From Gemmatimonadota bacterium (lineage in GTDB: Bacteria > Latescibacterota > UBA2968 > UBA8231), in NCBI GenBank assembly GCA_009841115.1, contig VXML01000062.1, positions 64,030 to 128,029 of the forward strand: a stretch of DNA of 64,000 nt, read 5' to 3'. Below the pieces are notes generated by a model. The model did not search any database and had not been told where the DNA came from. It saw nothing but the letters and a program-made list of their open reading frames with translations. Positions within the stretch are counted from its first letter, which is position 1, and each line of letters begins with the position of its first letter. Shown here one piece after another: positions 25,486 through 33,979 of the stretch. Made by a program: the position numbers and the translations under genes.

Positions 25486-26208
25486 CTATTCCACGCTTTC
25501 AGGCGAGCGTTGTCCTTTGTCGGCAATGTAGAGAAAGAGTCGAGCTAAGTGTCCAGCTTCGTCTTCGCGCGCCAGCAGGTTGTCATCGTCGGCTTTCCCA
25601 TCGCGCGCCATGTCCACGGCATATCCCAAGAGCGCCCCCAGCGGTTTGGCTGCTAGGTTGACCAACCAGATGGCGGCAAAGACGCCGACGACGAGGATGA
25701 TGGAGAAGAGATAAACCTGCTGGCCAATTGCGCGTTGAATTTTTAGTGCGATCAGACCGGTGTCCATGCCCACGTGAACCGTCCCGGCAACGCCGGCGAG
25801 AATCGGGCTGCCCACTTCGACGAAATCACCCATCCCAGGCAGGCTGCGCTCCACCGTTTCCATATTAAACGGGTCGCTGGCGCGAATTTCCGCGGGAATG
25901 CCTGGCACAAAGGTGTGGGCGAGGAACTCGCCGGATTCGTCGGTGATGTAGATGTACTTGATGCCTTGAATTTCAACGAACTGATCGATGAGCGACTGCA
26001 AGGCCGACAAGTCGCGATTTAAGAGAATATCGACGCTGGAATCGGCGATGGTTTTGGCAATGTCGCGGCTGTTGCTCTCGTATTCGGCCGATAGGTGCGT
26101 ATCGACCGTATAGACGCAGAGAATGGAGGTCGATAGGCCGATCAAGCCAAATAGGGCAAAGACGCCGAACAGGGTTTTCTTAAACAGCTTTTGAACTTTT
26201 ATCACCAT
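25486..26208 (-). CDS. Membrane sensor with HAMP region and no output domain
   Basis: 240 residues. A first membrane helix (TLFGVFALFGLIGLSTSILCVYTV) is followed by a periplasmic sensor of about 130 residues (AKTIADSSVDILLNRDLSALQSLIDQF, IKYIYITDESGEFLAHTFVPG, FVEVGSPILAGVAGTVHVGMD), a second helix (VYLFSIILVVGVFAAIWLVN), and a HAMP-like segment (KPLGALLGYAVDMARDG...DEAGHLARLFLYI). The chain stops there, where a histidine kinase, cyclase or receptor would normally continue. Its start overlaps the binding-protein stop as TAATG, so the two are translationally coupled and probably interact, with the binding protein as ligand receptor. How a signal would leave the HAMP region is unknown. Confidence 0.82.
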   Translation of the reverse strand: MVIKVQKLFKKTLFGVFALFGLIGLSTSILCVYTVDTHLSAEYESNSRDIAKTIADSSVDILLNRDLSALQSLIDQFVEIQGIKYIYITDESGEFLAHTFVPGIPAEIRASDPFNMETVERSLPGMGDFVEVGSPILAGVAGTVHVGMDTGLIALKIQRAIGQQVYLFSIILVVGVFAAIWLVNLAAKPLGALLGYAVDMARDGKADDDNLLAREDEAGHLARLFLYIADKGQRSPESVE

Positions 26209-27497
26209 TATGCAAACCTAATGCGCCAATCGTCTAAGGGGACAAAACGGCCTTCATCGACAACCGTGTAGTACACTCGCTGGAGCCCCTGACGACGGTC
26301 GGGACCAAAGGAGACCTGTTCGCCAATGCCCAGATCAAAGTCCGCGACGGAGAACACCGCGTCTTCGAGTTGGTTGCGCTGCGGCTCGGTCCCGAGGCGG
26401 TGCAAAATTTCGACCAGCAACTTGGCGTTGAGAAAGCCTTCGAGACTGACGAAGCTGTGGTCAAAGGGCGTATAGGGGTCTTTTAACAGTTCCGCAGGCG
26501 GCTGCGGGGCGTAGCGAGTCATCAAGTCGCGGTACTCTTGGACTGCGGGTATGGAGGTGTCTTCGTAGCTGGGCACCACTTGGGAGTTTACCAGCCATTG
26601 CGTGTAGCGCTGGCTGTCGTCGCGTCCCTCGGTGAGCAGCTTGAGGAGGTTTTCGCTGCCGACAAACGACAGGTTGGCAAAGGGCACTTCTAGGCCGAGA
26701 TCGACGGCATCGCGGGCAAAGGCCGCGCAGGCTGCATAGGCACCAATGCAGATCACCGCTTCGGGCTTGGCTTCCTTGAGGATTTCGACCTGTTTGCGCA
26801 TCGTGCCGGTGAATCGCTCGCCGCGCCGGTACGTGGCCTCGCCGACGATTTGCTCGCCGTGCTTTTTCAGGGCGCTGCGCACGCCGGCCCAGCCGCTGCG
26901 GCCGTACGCATCGGCTTGATAGAACACGGCAATGCGCCGGCGGTTGATGCGCACGAAATTGTCGACTAGACCGGCTGTTTCTTGGCGGTAGGAGGCGCGC
27001 AGATTAAAGGCGAAGGTACCATAGGGTGGTTCGCGCTGGGGTTGGGCGCCGGTGAAGGGGAAGAATAAGAGGATGTTCCGGTCTTGGAATTTTTTGAGGA
27101 TGGGCAACACGCGCGTCACCGTCGGCGTGCCAACGTAGCCGAACAGCAAAAACACTTGGTCGTCGAGCATCAGCTTCATGGTGTTTTTGACCGAAGGGCC
27201 AGGCTGGTAGCCATCGTCGTAGGTTTTGACCTGCACGGTGCGGCCAGCTATGCCACCTTGCTGATTGACGTGGGTAAAATACGCACCGGCCCCCCGATAG
27301 AGTTCGATGCCCAACCCTCGGGAGGGGCCGGAGAAAGCAGCGGACGTGCCGAGGATGATCTCGGTATCGGTCACGCCAGATTTCGTCGGTAGCTCGGTGG
27401 GGCGGGCGGCAAAGGCCCGCAGTGCGTGCCACCAAGGGGCGACCAAGCAACCGGTAAGGCCGGCACGGAGCAGCGAGCGCCTCGTCATTGCTCTCAT
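26208..27497 (-). CDS. Tat-exported urea/amide-type periplasmic binding protein
   Basis: 429 residues. TRRSLLRAGLTG near the start is a twin-arginine signal. The body follows the Peripla_BP_6 family: GVTDTEIILGTSAAFSGPSRGLGIELYRGAGAYF, KTYDDGYQPGPSVKNTMKLM, FLLFGYVGTPT, and AVFYQADAYGRSGWAGVRSAL. The VRINRRRIAVFYQADAYG layout resembles urea-type receptors. No ABC transporter genes accompany it; the next gene is the HAMP sensor, overlapping by one base. It is more likely a sensory receptor than a transport component. The start may instead be the ATG at 27488. Confidence 0.87.
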   Translation of the reverse strand: MRAMTRRSLLRAGLTGCLVAPWWHALRAFAARPTELPTKSGVTDTEIILGTSAAFSGPSRGLGIELYRGAGAYFTHVNQQGGIAGRTVQVKTYDDGYQPGPSVKNTMKLMLDDQVFLLFGYVGTPTVTRVLPILKKFQDRNILLFFPFTGAQPQREPPYGTFAFNLRASYRQETAGLVDNFVRINRRRIAVFYQADAYGRSGWAGVRSALKKHGEQIVGEATYRRGERFTGTMRKQVEILKEAKPEAVICIGAYAACAAFARDAVDLGLEVPFANLSFVGSENLLKLLTEGRDDSQRYTQWLVNSQVVPSYEDTSIPAVQEYRDLMTRYAPQPPAELLKDPYTPFDHSFVSLEGFLNAKLLVEILHRLGTEPQRNQLEDAVFSVADFDLGIGEQVSFGPDRRQGLQRVYYTVVDEGRFVPLDDWRIRFA

Positions 27498-27731
27498 ACA
27501 GTTACCGCTAGCTTCTTTTTGCTGGAAAGGCTCAGCATGTGGTCGGGATGTAATAGAAAATAAAGTAACTTTGTCGGTCGTGGGTCAAGTTCGTTCGCAA
27601 TAGTAGGTGATGAAGGTTTATCCGTCGGTGCGATCATGGCGGTGCGGATTTTGAGGGTGGACTTGCGGCGGTTTTTGGCAGTTTTTTTGGGGCGGCTAAT
27701 CCTACCACCCGTCAGAACCACAGGAGCCTCT

Positions 27732-29738
27732 ATGCAAGCTCTCACCTCCCGCGCTCCAACCTTACCGCCGACTCTGCACCCTCGCGTGGCCTATTACGAC
27801 TTGGGCATCCCCTTTATAGGTGCTGTGTGGAACGGCTTCTCCATTACCTACGACCCTGCCAATGGGCACACCTTGGCTTGGGGGGCCGAATTCTCGCAGG
27901 ACGGGGCGCACTACTTTTGCAACGACCTCGACACCGGCAGCTTGGAAGTCTTTCCCATGCCTTGCCGCGAGCACGGCCCCGTCTTCCAAGCCGCAGACGG
28001 TACCATTTACGCTCGGATCATGTCCGGCCTGTCGGCCGACCACGGCCACCATCTCATGGTCTTTGACGCTCAGACCCGCACCTTCAGCAGTCTGGGGCGT
28101 CCCGCCCCCGGCGATCAGCGCCTCCTGTGCATTGAGGAGCGCGACGGTCTGTTGTACATGGGCGGCCACGAACTGGCCGAGCTGTTCTGCTACGACCCAC
28201 AAAAGCGGTGCTTTGACAAACTCTGTCGCCCGTTTGCTCCGCCTACCGACCGCCTAGTGAATATCCAATTGCTGCCCGACGGCCGACTGCTGCTCATTGG
28301 ATATCCGGCTGTCCCGGCCAAGATCTACGATGTGGAAAGCGGTCAGTTGAGCGATGTACCGGCCGCAGCCGAGGGGATTGCAGGCGCTGTATCCGAAGGA
28401 GAGCGCCTGTTTTTGGCGGCTGGCGATCAAGTGCGCGTTCTCAACGCCGATTTCACCGAAGTGGCCCGCCTCGACAGTCCCGTTGCTGGTGCGGCGCTCG
28501 TGCCTTTAGCCTTGGGTCGCAACAGCCGCGCCAGTGATCGCGGGGTGGTGTATGCCTGGGCTGGGGATCAATTGGTGGTCATCGACGCCCAGACCTTGGA
28601 CATCCGCTCTGTTTGCCAAGGTCCTTTCGCCGGCATATCGGGGCTGAGCAAAGACGGCCATTTGGTCTTCGCCCAAGTCGAGGAGGGCCGCGCTACGATT
28701 GTAGATCCCGACACCGGCGACCAGGAAGAACGCAGTTTTGAAGTCTATCAAGGCAGCCGTGGCAGCGCGGTGTGCGCCTTGGGTAGAGGGCCGGAGGGCA
28801 AAATCTACGGCACCAATATCTACGGCATGCATCTGTGCGCCATAGATCCCGATACCGATGCCATAGAGGATTTGGGTTACACTTGGTCCGGCGGCGAACT
28901 CTACCACGTTCACGCCCATAAAGACAAGCTCTATGTCGGCAGCTACGGCGGCTCCAATATCGGCGTGTACGACCCGAGTCAGCCGTGGAATCCCGGCTCG
29001 GAGGACGACAGCAATCCGCGCAATTGGGGACAGTTGGGCCAGAATCAGAACCGGCCCTTTGAGGCGGTGACTGGCCCCGACGGCCGCATTTACGTGGCCA
29101 ACCGCAGCAACTATGGCATTCCCGGCGGCTCCTTGGCTTCGTACGATCCCGCGACCGGCCTCGATGATAGGGAAATTTACCTCGACCCCGAGCAAAGCGT
29201 GCAATGCGTGGCTGCGGACCAGCGCTATGTGTACGGTGGCACTAGCATTTATGGGGGGCGCGGTTCGGAAGTCACCACCCGCGACGGCTTGTTGTTCGTC
29301 TTTGACCCTCAGACAAAACAGCGCATTTGCGAACTGCGTCCAGTGGAAGGGGCCAACACGGTCACCAGTTTGGCCGTCCATCCCTCGGGGTTGGTTTTTG
29401 GCACTACGGATAACCGCCGCTTGTTCGTCTTCGACCCGGAGCGGTTTGTCATAGAAGAGGTGATAGGTCCCTTGCGCTCGGAGGGGACTAGGTTGATGGG
29501 CGTGCCCGAAGGGGTGGAGATGTTCCCGCTGATCTGCGCTTCTGACGGCTTTATCTACGGCCTGACGCGCTTCGACTTGTTCCGCATAGACGGCTCGTCC
29601 CGCGTCCTGACCTATCTCAACGATCCTCCCCTGCCCGAACTCTACGCCCTGACCGAAGGGAATCCCGGCGTGCTCTACATGAGCGCAGGCACTCACGTCA
29701 TCAAATGCCTGCTGAGGCCGCCGCCGTTTTACCGCTGA
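27732..29738 (+). CDS. Beta-propeller protein, probably cytoplasmic
   Basis: 668 residues from the ATG at 27732, which has CAGGAG eleven bases upstream; a longer frame from 27636 lacks support. The whole chain is made of repeated four-strand blades of the form D-G-x-I/L-Y ... V-x-D-x-x-T (for example DGTIYARIMS, GKIYGTNIYGMHLCAIDPDT, DKLYVGSYGGSNIGVYDPSQ, GRIYVANRSNYGIPGGSLASYDPATG). At least ten blade-like units can be picked out, suggesting two propellers. No signal peptide is visible. The family is common in bacteria that degrade polysaccharides, but no catalytic residues can be named. Codon use matches its neighbours. Confidence 0.78.
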   Translation: MQALTSRAPTLPPTLHPRVAYYDLGIPFIGAVWNGFSITYDPANGHTLAWGAEFSQDGAHYFCNDLDTGSLEVFPMPCREHGPVFQAADGTIYARIMSGLSADHGHHLMVFDAQTRTFSSLGRPAPGDQRLLCIEERDGLLYMGGHELAELFCYDPQKRCFDKLCRPFAPPTDRLVNIQLLPDGRLLLIGYPAVPAKIYDVESGQLSDVPAAAEGIAGAVSEGERLFLAAGDQVRVLNADFTEVARLDSPVAGAALVPLALGRNSRASDRGVVYAWAGDQLVVIDAQTLDIRSVCQGPFAGISGLSKDGHLVFAQVEEGRATIVDPDTGDQEERSFEVYQGSRGSAVCALGRGPEGKIYGTNIYGMHLCAIDPDTDAIEDLGYTWSGGELYHVHAHKDKLYVGSYGGSNIGVYDPSQPWNPGSEDDSNPRNWGQLGQNQNRPFEAVTGPDGRIYVANRSNYGIPGGSLASYDPATGLDDREIYLDPEQSVQCVAADQRYVYGGTSIYGGRGSEVTTRDGLLFVFDPQTKQRICELRPVEGANTVTSLAVHPSGLVFGTTDNRRLFVFDPERFVIEEVIGPLRSEGTRLMGVPEGVEMFPLICASDGFIYGLTRFDLFRIDGSSRVLTYLNDPPLPELYALTEGNPGVLYMSAGTHVIKCLLRPPPFYR

Positions 29739-29748
29739 GGTTAGTTTG

Positions 29749-30540
29749 TTATGCGAGGGCTTCCCGCACCACTTGTCCGGCCCAATCCTCTGCCGGTGCC
29801 ACTTCGAGCAAAGCGGCAATGGTCGTTGGGTTGTCGATGATGCTCACCGGCTCTTGCAAGCTCCGTCCGGGGGATACCGCAGGACCGGAGATTACCCACG
29901 GAATGGTCATGTCCTCGTCCATTTCCGTGCCGTGGGTGCTATCGTGTCCTCCGTGGTCGCTGGTGACGATGGCCACGGTCTCTTCTTGGTTGACTGCTTC
30001 CAACACCGTGCCAATGCCCGCATCGGCCCGTCCAATAGCGGCCAGATATTCGTCCGACATCCAGCCGTGGTTGTGGCCGGCGATGTCAGTTCCTCCTAGA
30101 TAGACAAAGGCGAAATCGGGCGTCCATTCCCGCAGCGTCGCCGCAGCCAAGTCGGCCAAGTCCTCATCGCCGTTTGGCTCGTGGCAATTGTTCATGTAGT
30201 ACGAGCGGTCTAGCGATCCCGGATCGGCCAGATCGCGCAATTGCTCCCAATTGTAGAAGAAGGCCGTGCGCTTGCCAGCTTGGTGCAGCACGTCGACTAG
30301 GCTGGGTACGGGTCTGACTTGGGGCACCCAAGTGTTGGTGAGGATGCCGTGCCGTTGTGGGGTCACGCCGCGGAACATGGAGGTGTGGCAGGGCAAGGTG
30401 GACGAGGGCATCACAGTGCGGGCCGCATAGGTGCAGGCGCCCTGGTTGATCAAGCGATCGACGTGGGGGGTGGTGGCTTGTTGCAAGCCGTCGGGCCGCA
30501 GTCCGTCGAGGACAAAGAGGATGACGCGTTGTGAGGACAT
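29749..30540 (-). CDS. Type I phosphodiesterase/nucleotide pyrophosphatase-family hydrolase
   Basis: 263 residues. ILFVLDGLRPD gives the first metal aspartate, PSSTLPCHTSMFRGVTPQRHG the nucleophile Thr/Ser region, LGGTDIAGHNHGW the Asp and His ligands, and VTSDHGGHDSTHG the last Asp-His pair. This is the alkaline-phosphatase superfamily pattern of NPP-type enzymes that cut phosphodiesters. No signal peptide. It ends 10 bp from the convergent propeller gene and follows the dehydrogenase gene by 30 bp. Confidence 0.88.
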   Translation of the reverse strand: MSSQRVILFVLDGLRPDGLQQATTPHVDRLINQGACTYAARTVMPSSTLPCHTSMFRGVTPQRHGILTNTWVPQVRPVPSLVDVLHQAGKRTAFFYNWEQLRDLADPGSLDRSYYMNNCHEPNGDEDLADLAAATLREWTPDFAFVYLGGTDIAGHNHGWMSDEYLAAIGRADAGIGTVLEAVNQEETVAIVTSDHGGHDSTHGTEMDEDMTIPWVISGPAVSPGRSLQEPVSIIDNPTTIAALLEVAPAEDWAGQVVREALA

Positions 30541-30570
30541 GGGTTTCCTTTCTTGGGGGTACTGATGCGA

Positions 30571-31620
30571 TTACGCGCTTGCGTACAGTTCCGCATCGTG
30601 CGGTTTCAGGGGATACCTCGGCACTACACCTCGGTTGACGATGTTTTCCGGCGCTGGCCAGTGGCCCTTGAGGACGGAGGCCAGATTGCAGACGCCAGTG
30701 CGCGCCACGTCTTCGCCAGACTGCACCGAGTGAGCGGAGACGTGGGAGGTCATTAGGACGTTGTCCAGTTCCATGAGGGGATGCTGCAAGGTCTGATCCT
30801 CGTCCGTGAACACGTTGAGCCATTCATACGTATCCAGCGCCGCGCCGGCCAGTGGTCCTTCTCGTAGGACTCGCGCCAGCGCGTCTTCATCTACCAAGGC
30901 TCCGCGAGACGTGTTGATTAGGTAGGATCCCGGCTTCATCTTGCGCAGTAGCTCTTCGTCGAACATGTGATAGGTGTCCGCGTTTAGGGGAACCTGCAAG
31001 GAGACGAAGTCGGACTCGGCTAGTAGCGTTTCTAGGTCCACCATTTCGATTTCCAAGTCTGACGGTAGAGGTGCCTGCAAGTTTCTGCGCGTGGCCAAGA
31101 CTCGGAGGCCGAAGGCCCTGGCGCGGCGGGCGACCATCTCGCCGGTGGCTCCAAAGCCGACGATGCCCAGCGCACAGGTGGAGAGTCGCTGCAACTGGGT
31201 GGACTCGGCGCGGGCTTGGCGGAAGCGGCCGGCGCGCATGAATTGCTCCATCCTCGGTAGTTGACGGGCTAGGGACAACAGCATGGCCATGATGTGGTCA
31301 GTCATTTCCTCGGCGCAGAAGAAGGGGGCATTGGAGACGATGATGCCGCATTCCGTGGCCTTTTCCACGGCGATTTTATCGGTGCCATTGCCGAGGCGAG
31401 AGATCAGGCGACAGCGGTTCAGCGATGCGACCACGGCCGCGGGCAAGCCGGTTGAGACGACGGCGACGGCGTCGCAGTTAGCTAGTTGGCGAATGAGTTC
31501 CTGCGGGTCTTCTTCCTCGACGTATTCAGGTGTGATGCCGAACTTGGCGTACAGCGATTGTTCCAGCTCGTTGGCTGGGTACATGGTGGCGTTGAGGCGG
31601 ACGAAGCGGAAGGACGCCAT
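30571..31620 (-). CDS. D-isomer-specific 2-hydroxyacid dehydrogenase
   Basis: 349 residues. GIVGFGATGEMVARRARAFG is the NAD-binding GxGxxG fold, NTSRGALVDEDAL carries the catalytic arginine region, and a late TSHVSAHSV supplies the catalytic histidine. The family reduces 2-keto acids or oxidises D-2-hydroxyacids, including 3-phosphoglycerate, so the substrate is open. It follows the metallo-hydrolase by 13 bp and precedes the phosphodiesterase by 30 bp, implying an operon of three. Confidence 0.9.
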   Translation of the reverse strand: MASFRFVRLNATMYPANELEQSLYAKFGITPEYVEEEDPQELIRQLANCDAVAVVSTGLPAAVVASLNRCRLISRLGNGTDKIAVEKATECGIIVSNAPFFCAEEMTDHIMAMLLSLARQLPRMEQFMRAGRFRQARAESTQLQRLSTCALGIVGFGATGEMVARRARAFGLRVLATRRNLQAPLPSDLEIEMVDLETLLAESDFVSLQVPLNADTYHMFDEELLRKMKPGSYLINTSRGALVDEDALARVLREGPLAGAALDTYEWLNVFTDEDQTLQHPLMELDNVLMTSHVSAHSVQSGEDVARTGVCNLASVLKGHWPAPENIVNRGVVPRYPLKPHDAELYASA

Positions 31621-31633
31621 GGCTCTGAACCGA

Positions 31634-32497
31634 TCACCAGGCTACTTCCATCATGTCCCGCGCCCAGTACATCGGCCCGTCAAAGACGCTTTTTACCTCG
31701 GCGATTCCTTGGGTGGTCTCCTCTGGGGGATCGAGAGTTATTGACTGGTGGTTGATTATCAAGCGCTTGGCACCGGCCTCGGCGGCCATGCGCCCGGCGT
31801 TCAGGGTGCCGGTTTCGGAGATGACGCTGGGGAAGGTTTGAATCTTTTCCTCTCGATGCACGGCCTCCATTACGAATAGGTCCGCGTCTCTCGCTAATTC
31901 GACCACGGACTCGATCGGCGCGGTATCGCCGCTGAAGGCGACGACGCCTTCTTCGGTCTCAAAGCGGAAGCCGTAGCATTCGATGTAGGGCTGGGCGTGC
32001 TTGACCTCGCGCGCATAGCAGGTCCAGCCTTCCCCGGCGGCCACTTCTCCCTCGGTGTATTCGACTGCGTGGACCACTGGTTCCGGCCTGGACTCTCCTA
32101 CGCCGCCGCGCATCTGGTAGGCGTGGACGCTCATGGGATGATTAGTGCGGGCGATCACGTCGTACCAGAAGAGGCCATTGGGACTCCAGATGCCGTTGGT
32201 GATGCGTTTGATCGGGGGAGGTCCGTAAACATGGAGGTCGGGCTCGGTGCCGATGCACTGGTCGAAGCGGGTCATCAGGAAGCAGAGATAATCGGAGATG
32301 TGGTCGGAGTGCAGGTGGGTAAAGAACAGGTTGTGCACCGAGGTGCAGGGAATGCCTAGGCGGTGCATCTTAAAGGTCGATGCGGGACCGCAGTCGATCA
32401 TCAGCCGCTGATCGCAGATTTCGAGGATGAAACAGGTGCCCCAGCGGTCGCGAGTGGGGGTGGGTGTACCGGCACCGACAATGTTTAGCTTTGGCAT
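31634..32497 (-). CDS. Metallo-beta-lactamase-fold hydrolase (RNase Z/arylsulfatase-like)
   Basis: 287 residues. FFTHLHSDHISDY is the zinc motif HxHxDH, VAFSGDTAPIESV supplies the bridging Asp and INHQS the last His. GTGTPTP-like VGAGTPTPTRDRWGT near the start is typical of RNase Z, PhnP and related phosphodiesterases. It leads the operon with the dehydrogenase and NPP-type gene. Its specific substrate cannot be read. Confidence 0.88.
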   Translation of the reverse strand: MPKLNIVGAGTPTPTRDRWGTCFILEICDQRLMIDCGPASTFKMHRLGIPCTSVHNLFFTHLHSDHISDYLCFLMTRFDQCIGTEPDLHVYGPPPIKRITNGIWSPNGLFWYDVIARTNHPMSVHAYQMRGGVGESRPEPVVHAVEYTEGEVAAGEGWTCYAREVKHAQPYIECYGFRFETEEGVVAFSGDTAPIESVVELARDADLFVMEAVHREEKIQTFPSVISETGTLNAGRMAAEAGAKRLIINHQSITLDPPEETTQGIAEVKSVFDGPMYWARDMMEVAW

Positions 32498-32610
32498 GGG
32501 ATCGTCTCCGAATCGTAGGGCAAATAAATAGGCATTATTGGTAAGGGGTCAAGCTCGTCAGCAGGTATTTGCACAACTGCTTTTTGTGAGAAAATAGTGA
32601 AAAAAATGCC

Positions 32611-32650
32611 AAAAGCCCCCGACGCCACTGCGGCATCGGGGACTTTTTAG
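32611..32650. terminator. Terminator for the small membrane-protein gene
   Basis: AAAGCCCCCGACGCC pairs with GGCATCGGGGACTTT with two mismatches around a short ACTGC loop, with A and T runs outside. It lies between the minus-strand small gene (32722-32937) and the MBL-fold gene and reads as a terminator for the former. Confidence 0.65.
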
Positions 32651-32674
32651 GGTCGAAAATCAATAGCGGGACCA

Positions 32675-32719
32675 GCGAGGATGAAGCCTACCCGGTCGAG
32701 AGCACGTAGCCGCCGACCG
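32675..32719 (+). pseudogene. Fragment matching the 3' end of the cupin gene
   Basis: These 45 bases align with 33317-33361, the end of the cupin gene. Shared runs are GAAGCCTACCCGGTCGAG and GCCGACCG-like sequence, with a TAG interrupting the frame. It looks like the last trace of a second cupin copy, now separated from the intact one by the small membrane-protein gene. Confidence 0.7.
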
Positions 32720-32721
32720 CC

Positions 32722-32937
32722 CTAGTTATCTATATCACTCGCTTTAGTTCGGGCTCCTTCTAGCAATCCTTCTATGTGGGCTACGCGCTCTGCCAAACTT
32801 GATACGCGCCTATCTACTGCCGTTATTTTTTCGCTTAAACGCAATTCAACGCCCGAAATATCCTTAGTAAGTTTCCACAAAAACGCCAGAACAGCAGCTA
32901 TTCCGGCTAAGGTAATCCCAGTGCCTAAATCAATCAT
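32722..32937 (-). CDS. Small membrane protein with C-terminal coiled coil
   Basis: 71 residues. One membrane helix (ITLAGIAAVLAFLWKLT) is followed by a heptad-rich stretch (ISGVELRLSEKITAVDRRVSSLAERVAHIEGLL) typical of a coiled coil. GAAAGGAGGCCGTC is a strong ribosome site before the ATG, so translation is likely. The layout recalls XhlA-type or phage-like small membrane proteins, but no family can be assigned. A dedicated terminator follows. Another small protein with the reverse order (coil then helix) lies at 59219-59419. Confidence 0.7.
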   Translation of the reverse strand: MIDLGTGITLAGIAAVLAFLWKLTKDISGVELRLSEKITAVDRRVSSLAERVAHIEGLLEGARTKASDIDN

Positions 32938-32976
32938 GACGGCCTCCTTTCAAATCCCAAATTAAGCAAATCGACC

Positions 32977-33372
32977 GTGAAATTCGACACTAAAAAACTA
33001 CCCGCCACCCCTGACGTGACGGCCCCCGACGGCTCGGATGTGCGCATTTTATTGGGCTTGCAAGGCGGCGGCATGGCTCATTTTGAACTCCAACCCGGCC
33101 AGACATCGAAGGCCGTTGCCCACCGCACGGTCGAAGAGATTTGGTTTTTTTTCACCGGTTGCGGTCAGATGTGGCGGCGACAGGACGACTGCGAGGAAGT
33201 CGTGGCGGTCGAGCCGGGCGTCTGCCTGACCATTCCGCTGGGCACCCACTTCCAGTTCCGCGCCTTGGGCGACGAGCCACTCGCCGCGATTGCCGTTACC
33301 ATGCCCCCTTGGCCCGGCGAAGACGAAGCCTACCCGGTCGAGGGAATGTGGCCACCGACCGTGTCCGATTAG
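32977..33372 (+). CDS. Cupin-domain protein
   Basis: 131 residues from a GTG. The single double-stranded beta-helix pattern is visible: ELQPGQTSKAVAHRTVEEIWFFFTGCGQMW (cupin motif 1, with His and Glu ligands) and VEPGVCLTIPLGTHFQFRALG (motif 2, with His). Such proteins bind a metal and act as small isomerases, oxygenases or sensors. The start lies only 39 bp from the divergent small gene, and no ribosome site is evident. An acetyltransferase follows 11 bp downstream. Confidence 0.8.
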   Translation: MKFDTKKLPATPDVTAPDGSDVRILLGLQGGGMAHFELQPGQTSKAVAHRTVEEIWFFFTGCGQMWRRQDDCEEVVAVEPGVCLTIPLGTHFQFRALGDEPLAAIAVTMPPWPGEDEAYPVEGMWPPTVSD

Positions 33373-33383
33373 GCGGTGTAGCT

Positions 33384-33938
33384 ATGCCTCTCAAAAGCCA
33401 CGCCGTCCACCTACACACGCCCCGTCTGCACCTGCGTCCCATGACCGACGCCGATTGGGATACCTTGCTGAGTTGGAACCAAGATCCCGACGTGTTGTAT
33501 TACGCCGATGGCGCGGATGTGACAGCCTATACGCTCGACCAGATCAAGCGCATCTACGGCGGTATCTCGCAAGCCGCCTTCTGCTTTATCGCCGAGCTCG
33601 ACGGCCAGCCCATCGCCGAAGCTTGGTTGCAAGCCATGAATCTGTCGCGCATCATTGAGGCCCACCCCGGCTGCGACTGCCGCCGCATTGACCTGTCCAT
33701 TGGTGAGAAGCAGTACTGGAATAAAGGCTTGGGGACGGAAATAATCCGCGCGTTGGTCGATTTCGGTTTTTCTGAGGAAAAGGCCGATCTTATCTTCGCC
33801 TGCGACATTGCCGACTACAATCCCCGCAGCCGCGCCGCGTTTGCCAAAGCAGGCTTCCAAGTCGTGGCTCACATTCCGCAGCCGCCCGGTGGCAAGGCGC
33901 GCTCCACCTGCGACATGCGCATCGCCCAAGCCGAGTAG
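33384..33938 (+). CDS. GNAT-family N-acetyltransferase (RimJ/AacA-like)
   Basis: 184 residues from the ATG at 33384; a longer frame from 33141 is an out-of-frame reading of the cupin. HTPRLHLRPMTDADWDTLLSWNQDPDVLYYADG is the RimJ/RimL-type start, IDLSIGEKQYWNKGLGTEIIRALVDFGF holds the acetyl-CoA loop (usually Q/RxxGxG; here NKGLGTE), and YNPRSRAAFAKAGFQ the conserved C-terminal part. Possible roles are protein N-terminal or aminoglycoside-type acetylation. The TAG stop lies inside the palindrome 33935-33963, so the C-terminus may have been cut by insertion of that element. Confidence 0.88.
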   Translation: MPLKSHAVHLHTPRLHLRPMTDADWDTLLSWNQDPDVLYYADGADVTAYTLDQIKRIYGGISQAAFCFIAELDGQPIAEAWLQAMNLSRIIEAHPGCDCRRIDLSIGEKQYWNKGLGTEIIRALVDFGFSEEKADLIFACDIADYNPRSRAAFAKAGFQVVAHIPQPPGGKARSTCDMRIAQAE

Positions 33939-33963
33939 GGGGCGGTTTGAAACCGCCCCCTAC
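33935..33963. repeat. Perfect palindromic element containing the acetyltransferase stop codon
   Basis: GTAGGGGGCGGTTT, one G, then AAACCGCCCCCTAC: a perfect 14-bp inverted repeat with a single central base. It resembles the short GC-rich palindromes (REP-like) scattered between genes in many uncultured bacteria. It lies between convergent genes and could also act as a terminator, though no T run follows. Confidence 0.7.
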
Positions 33964-33979
33964 AATGCGTAACATCAGT

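Noticed and set aside
28506-29819. 437-codon minus-strand frame over the propeller gene
   Set aside because: The plus strand shows regular propeller blades; the antisense product has no recognisable features.
33141-33383. N-terminal extension of the acetyltransferase frame
   Set aside because: It is the cupin gene read in another frame; the RimJ-like start is at 33384.
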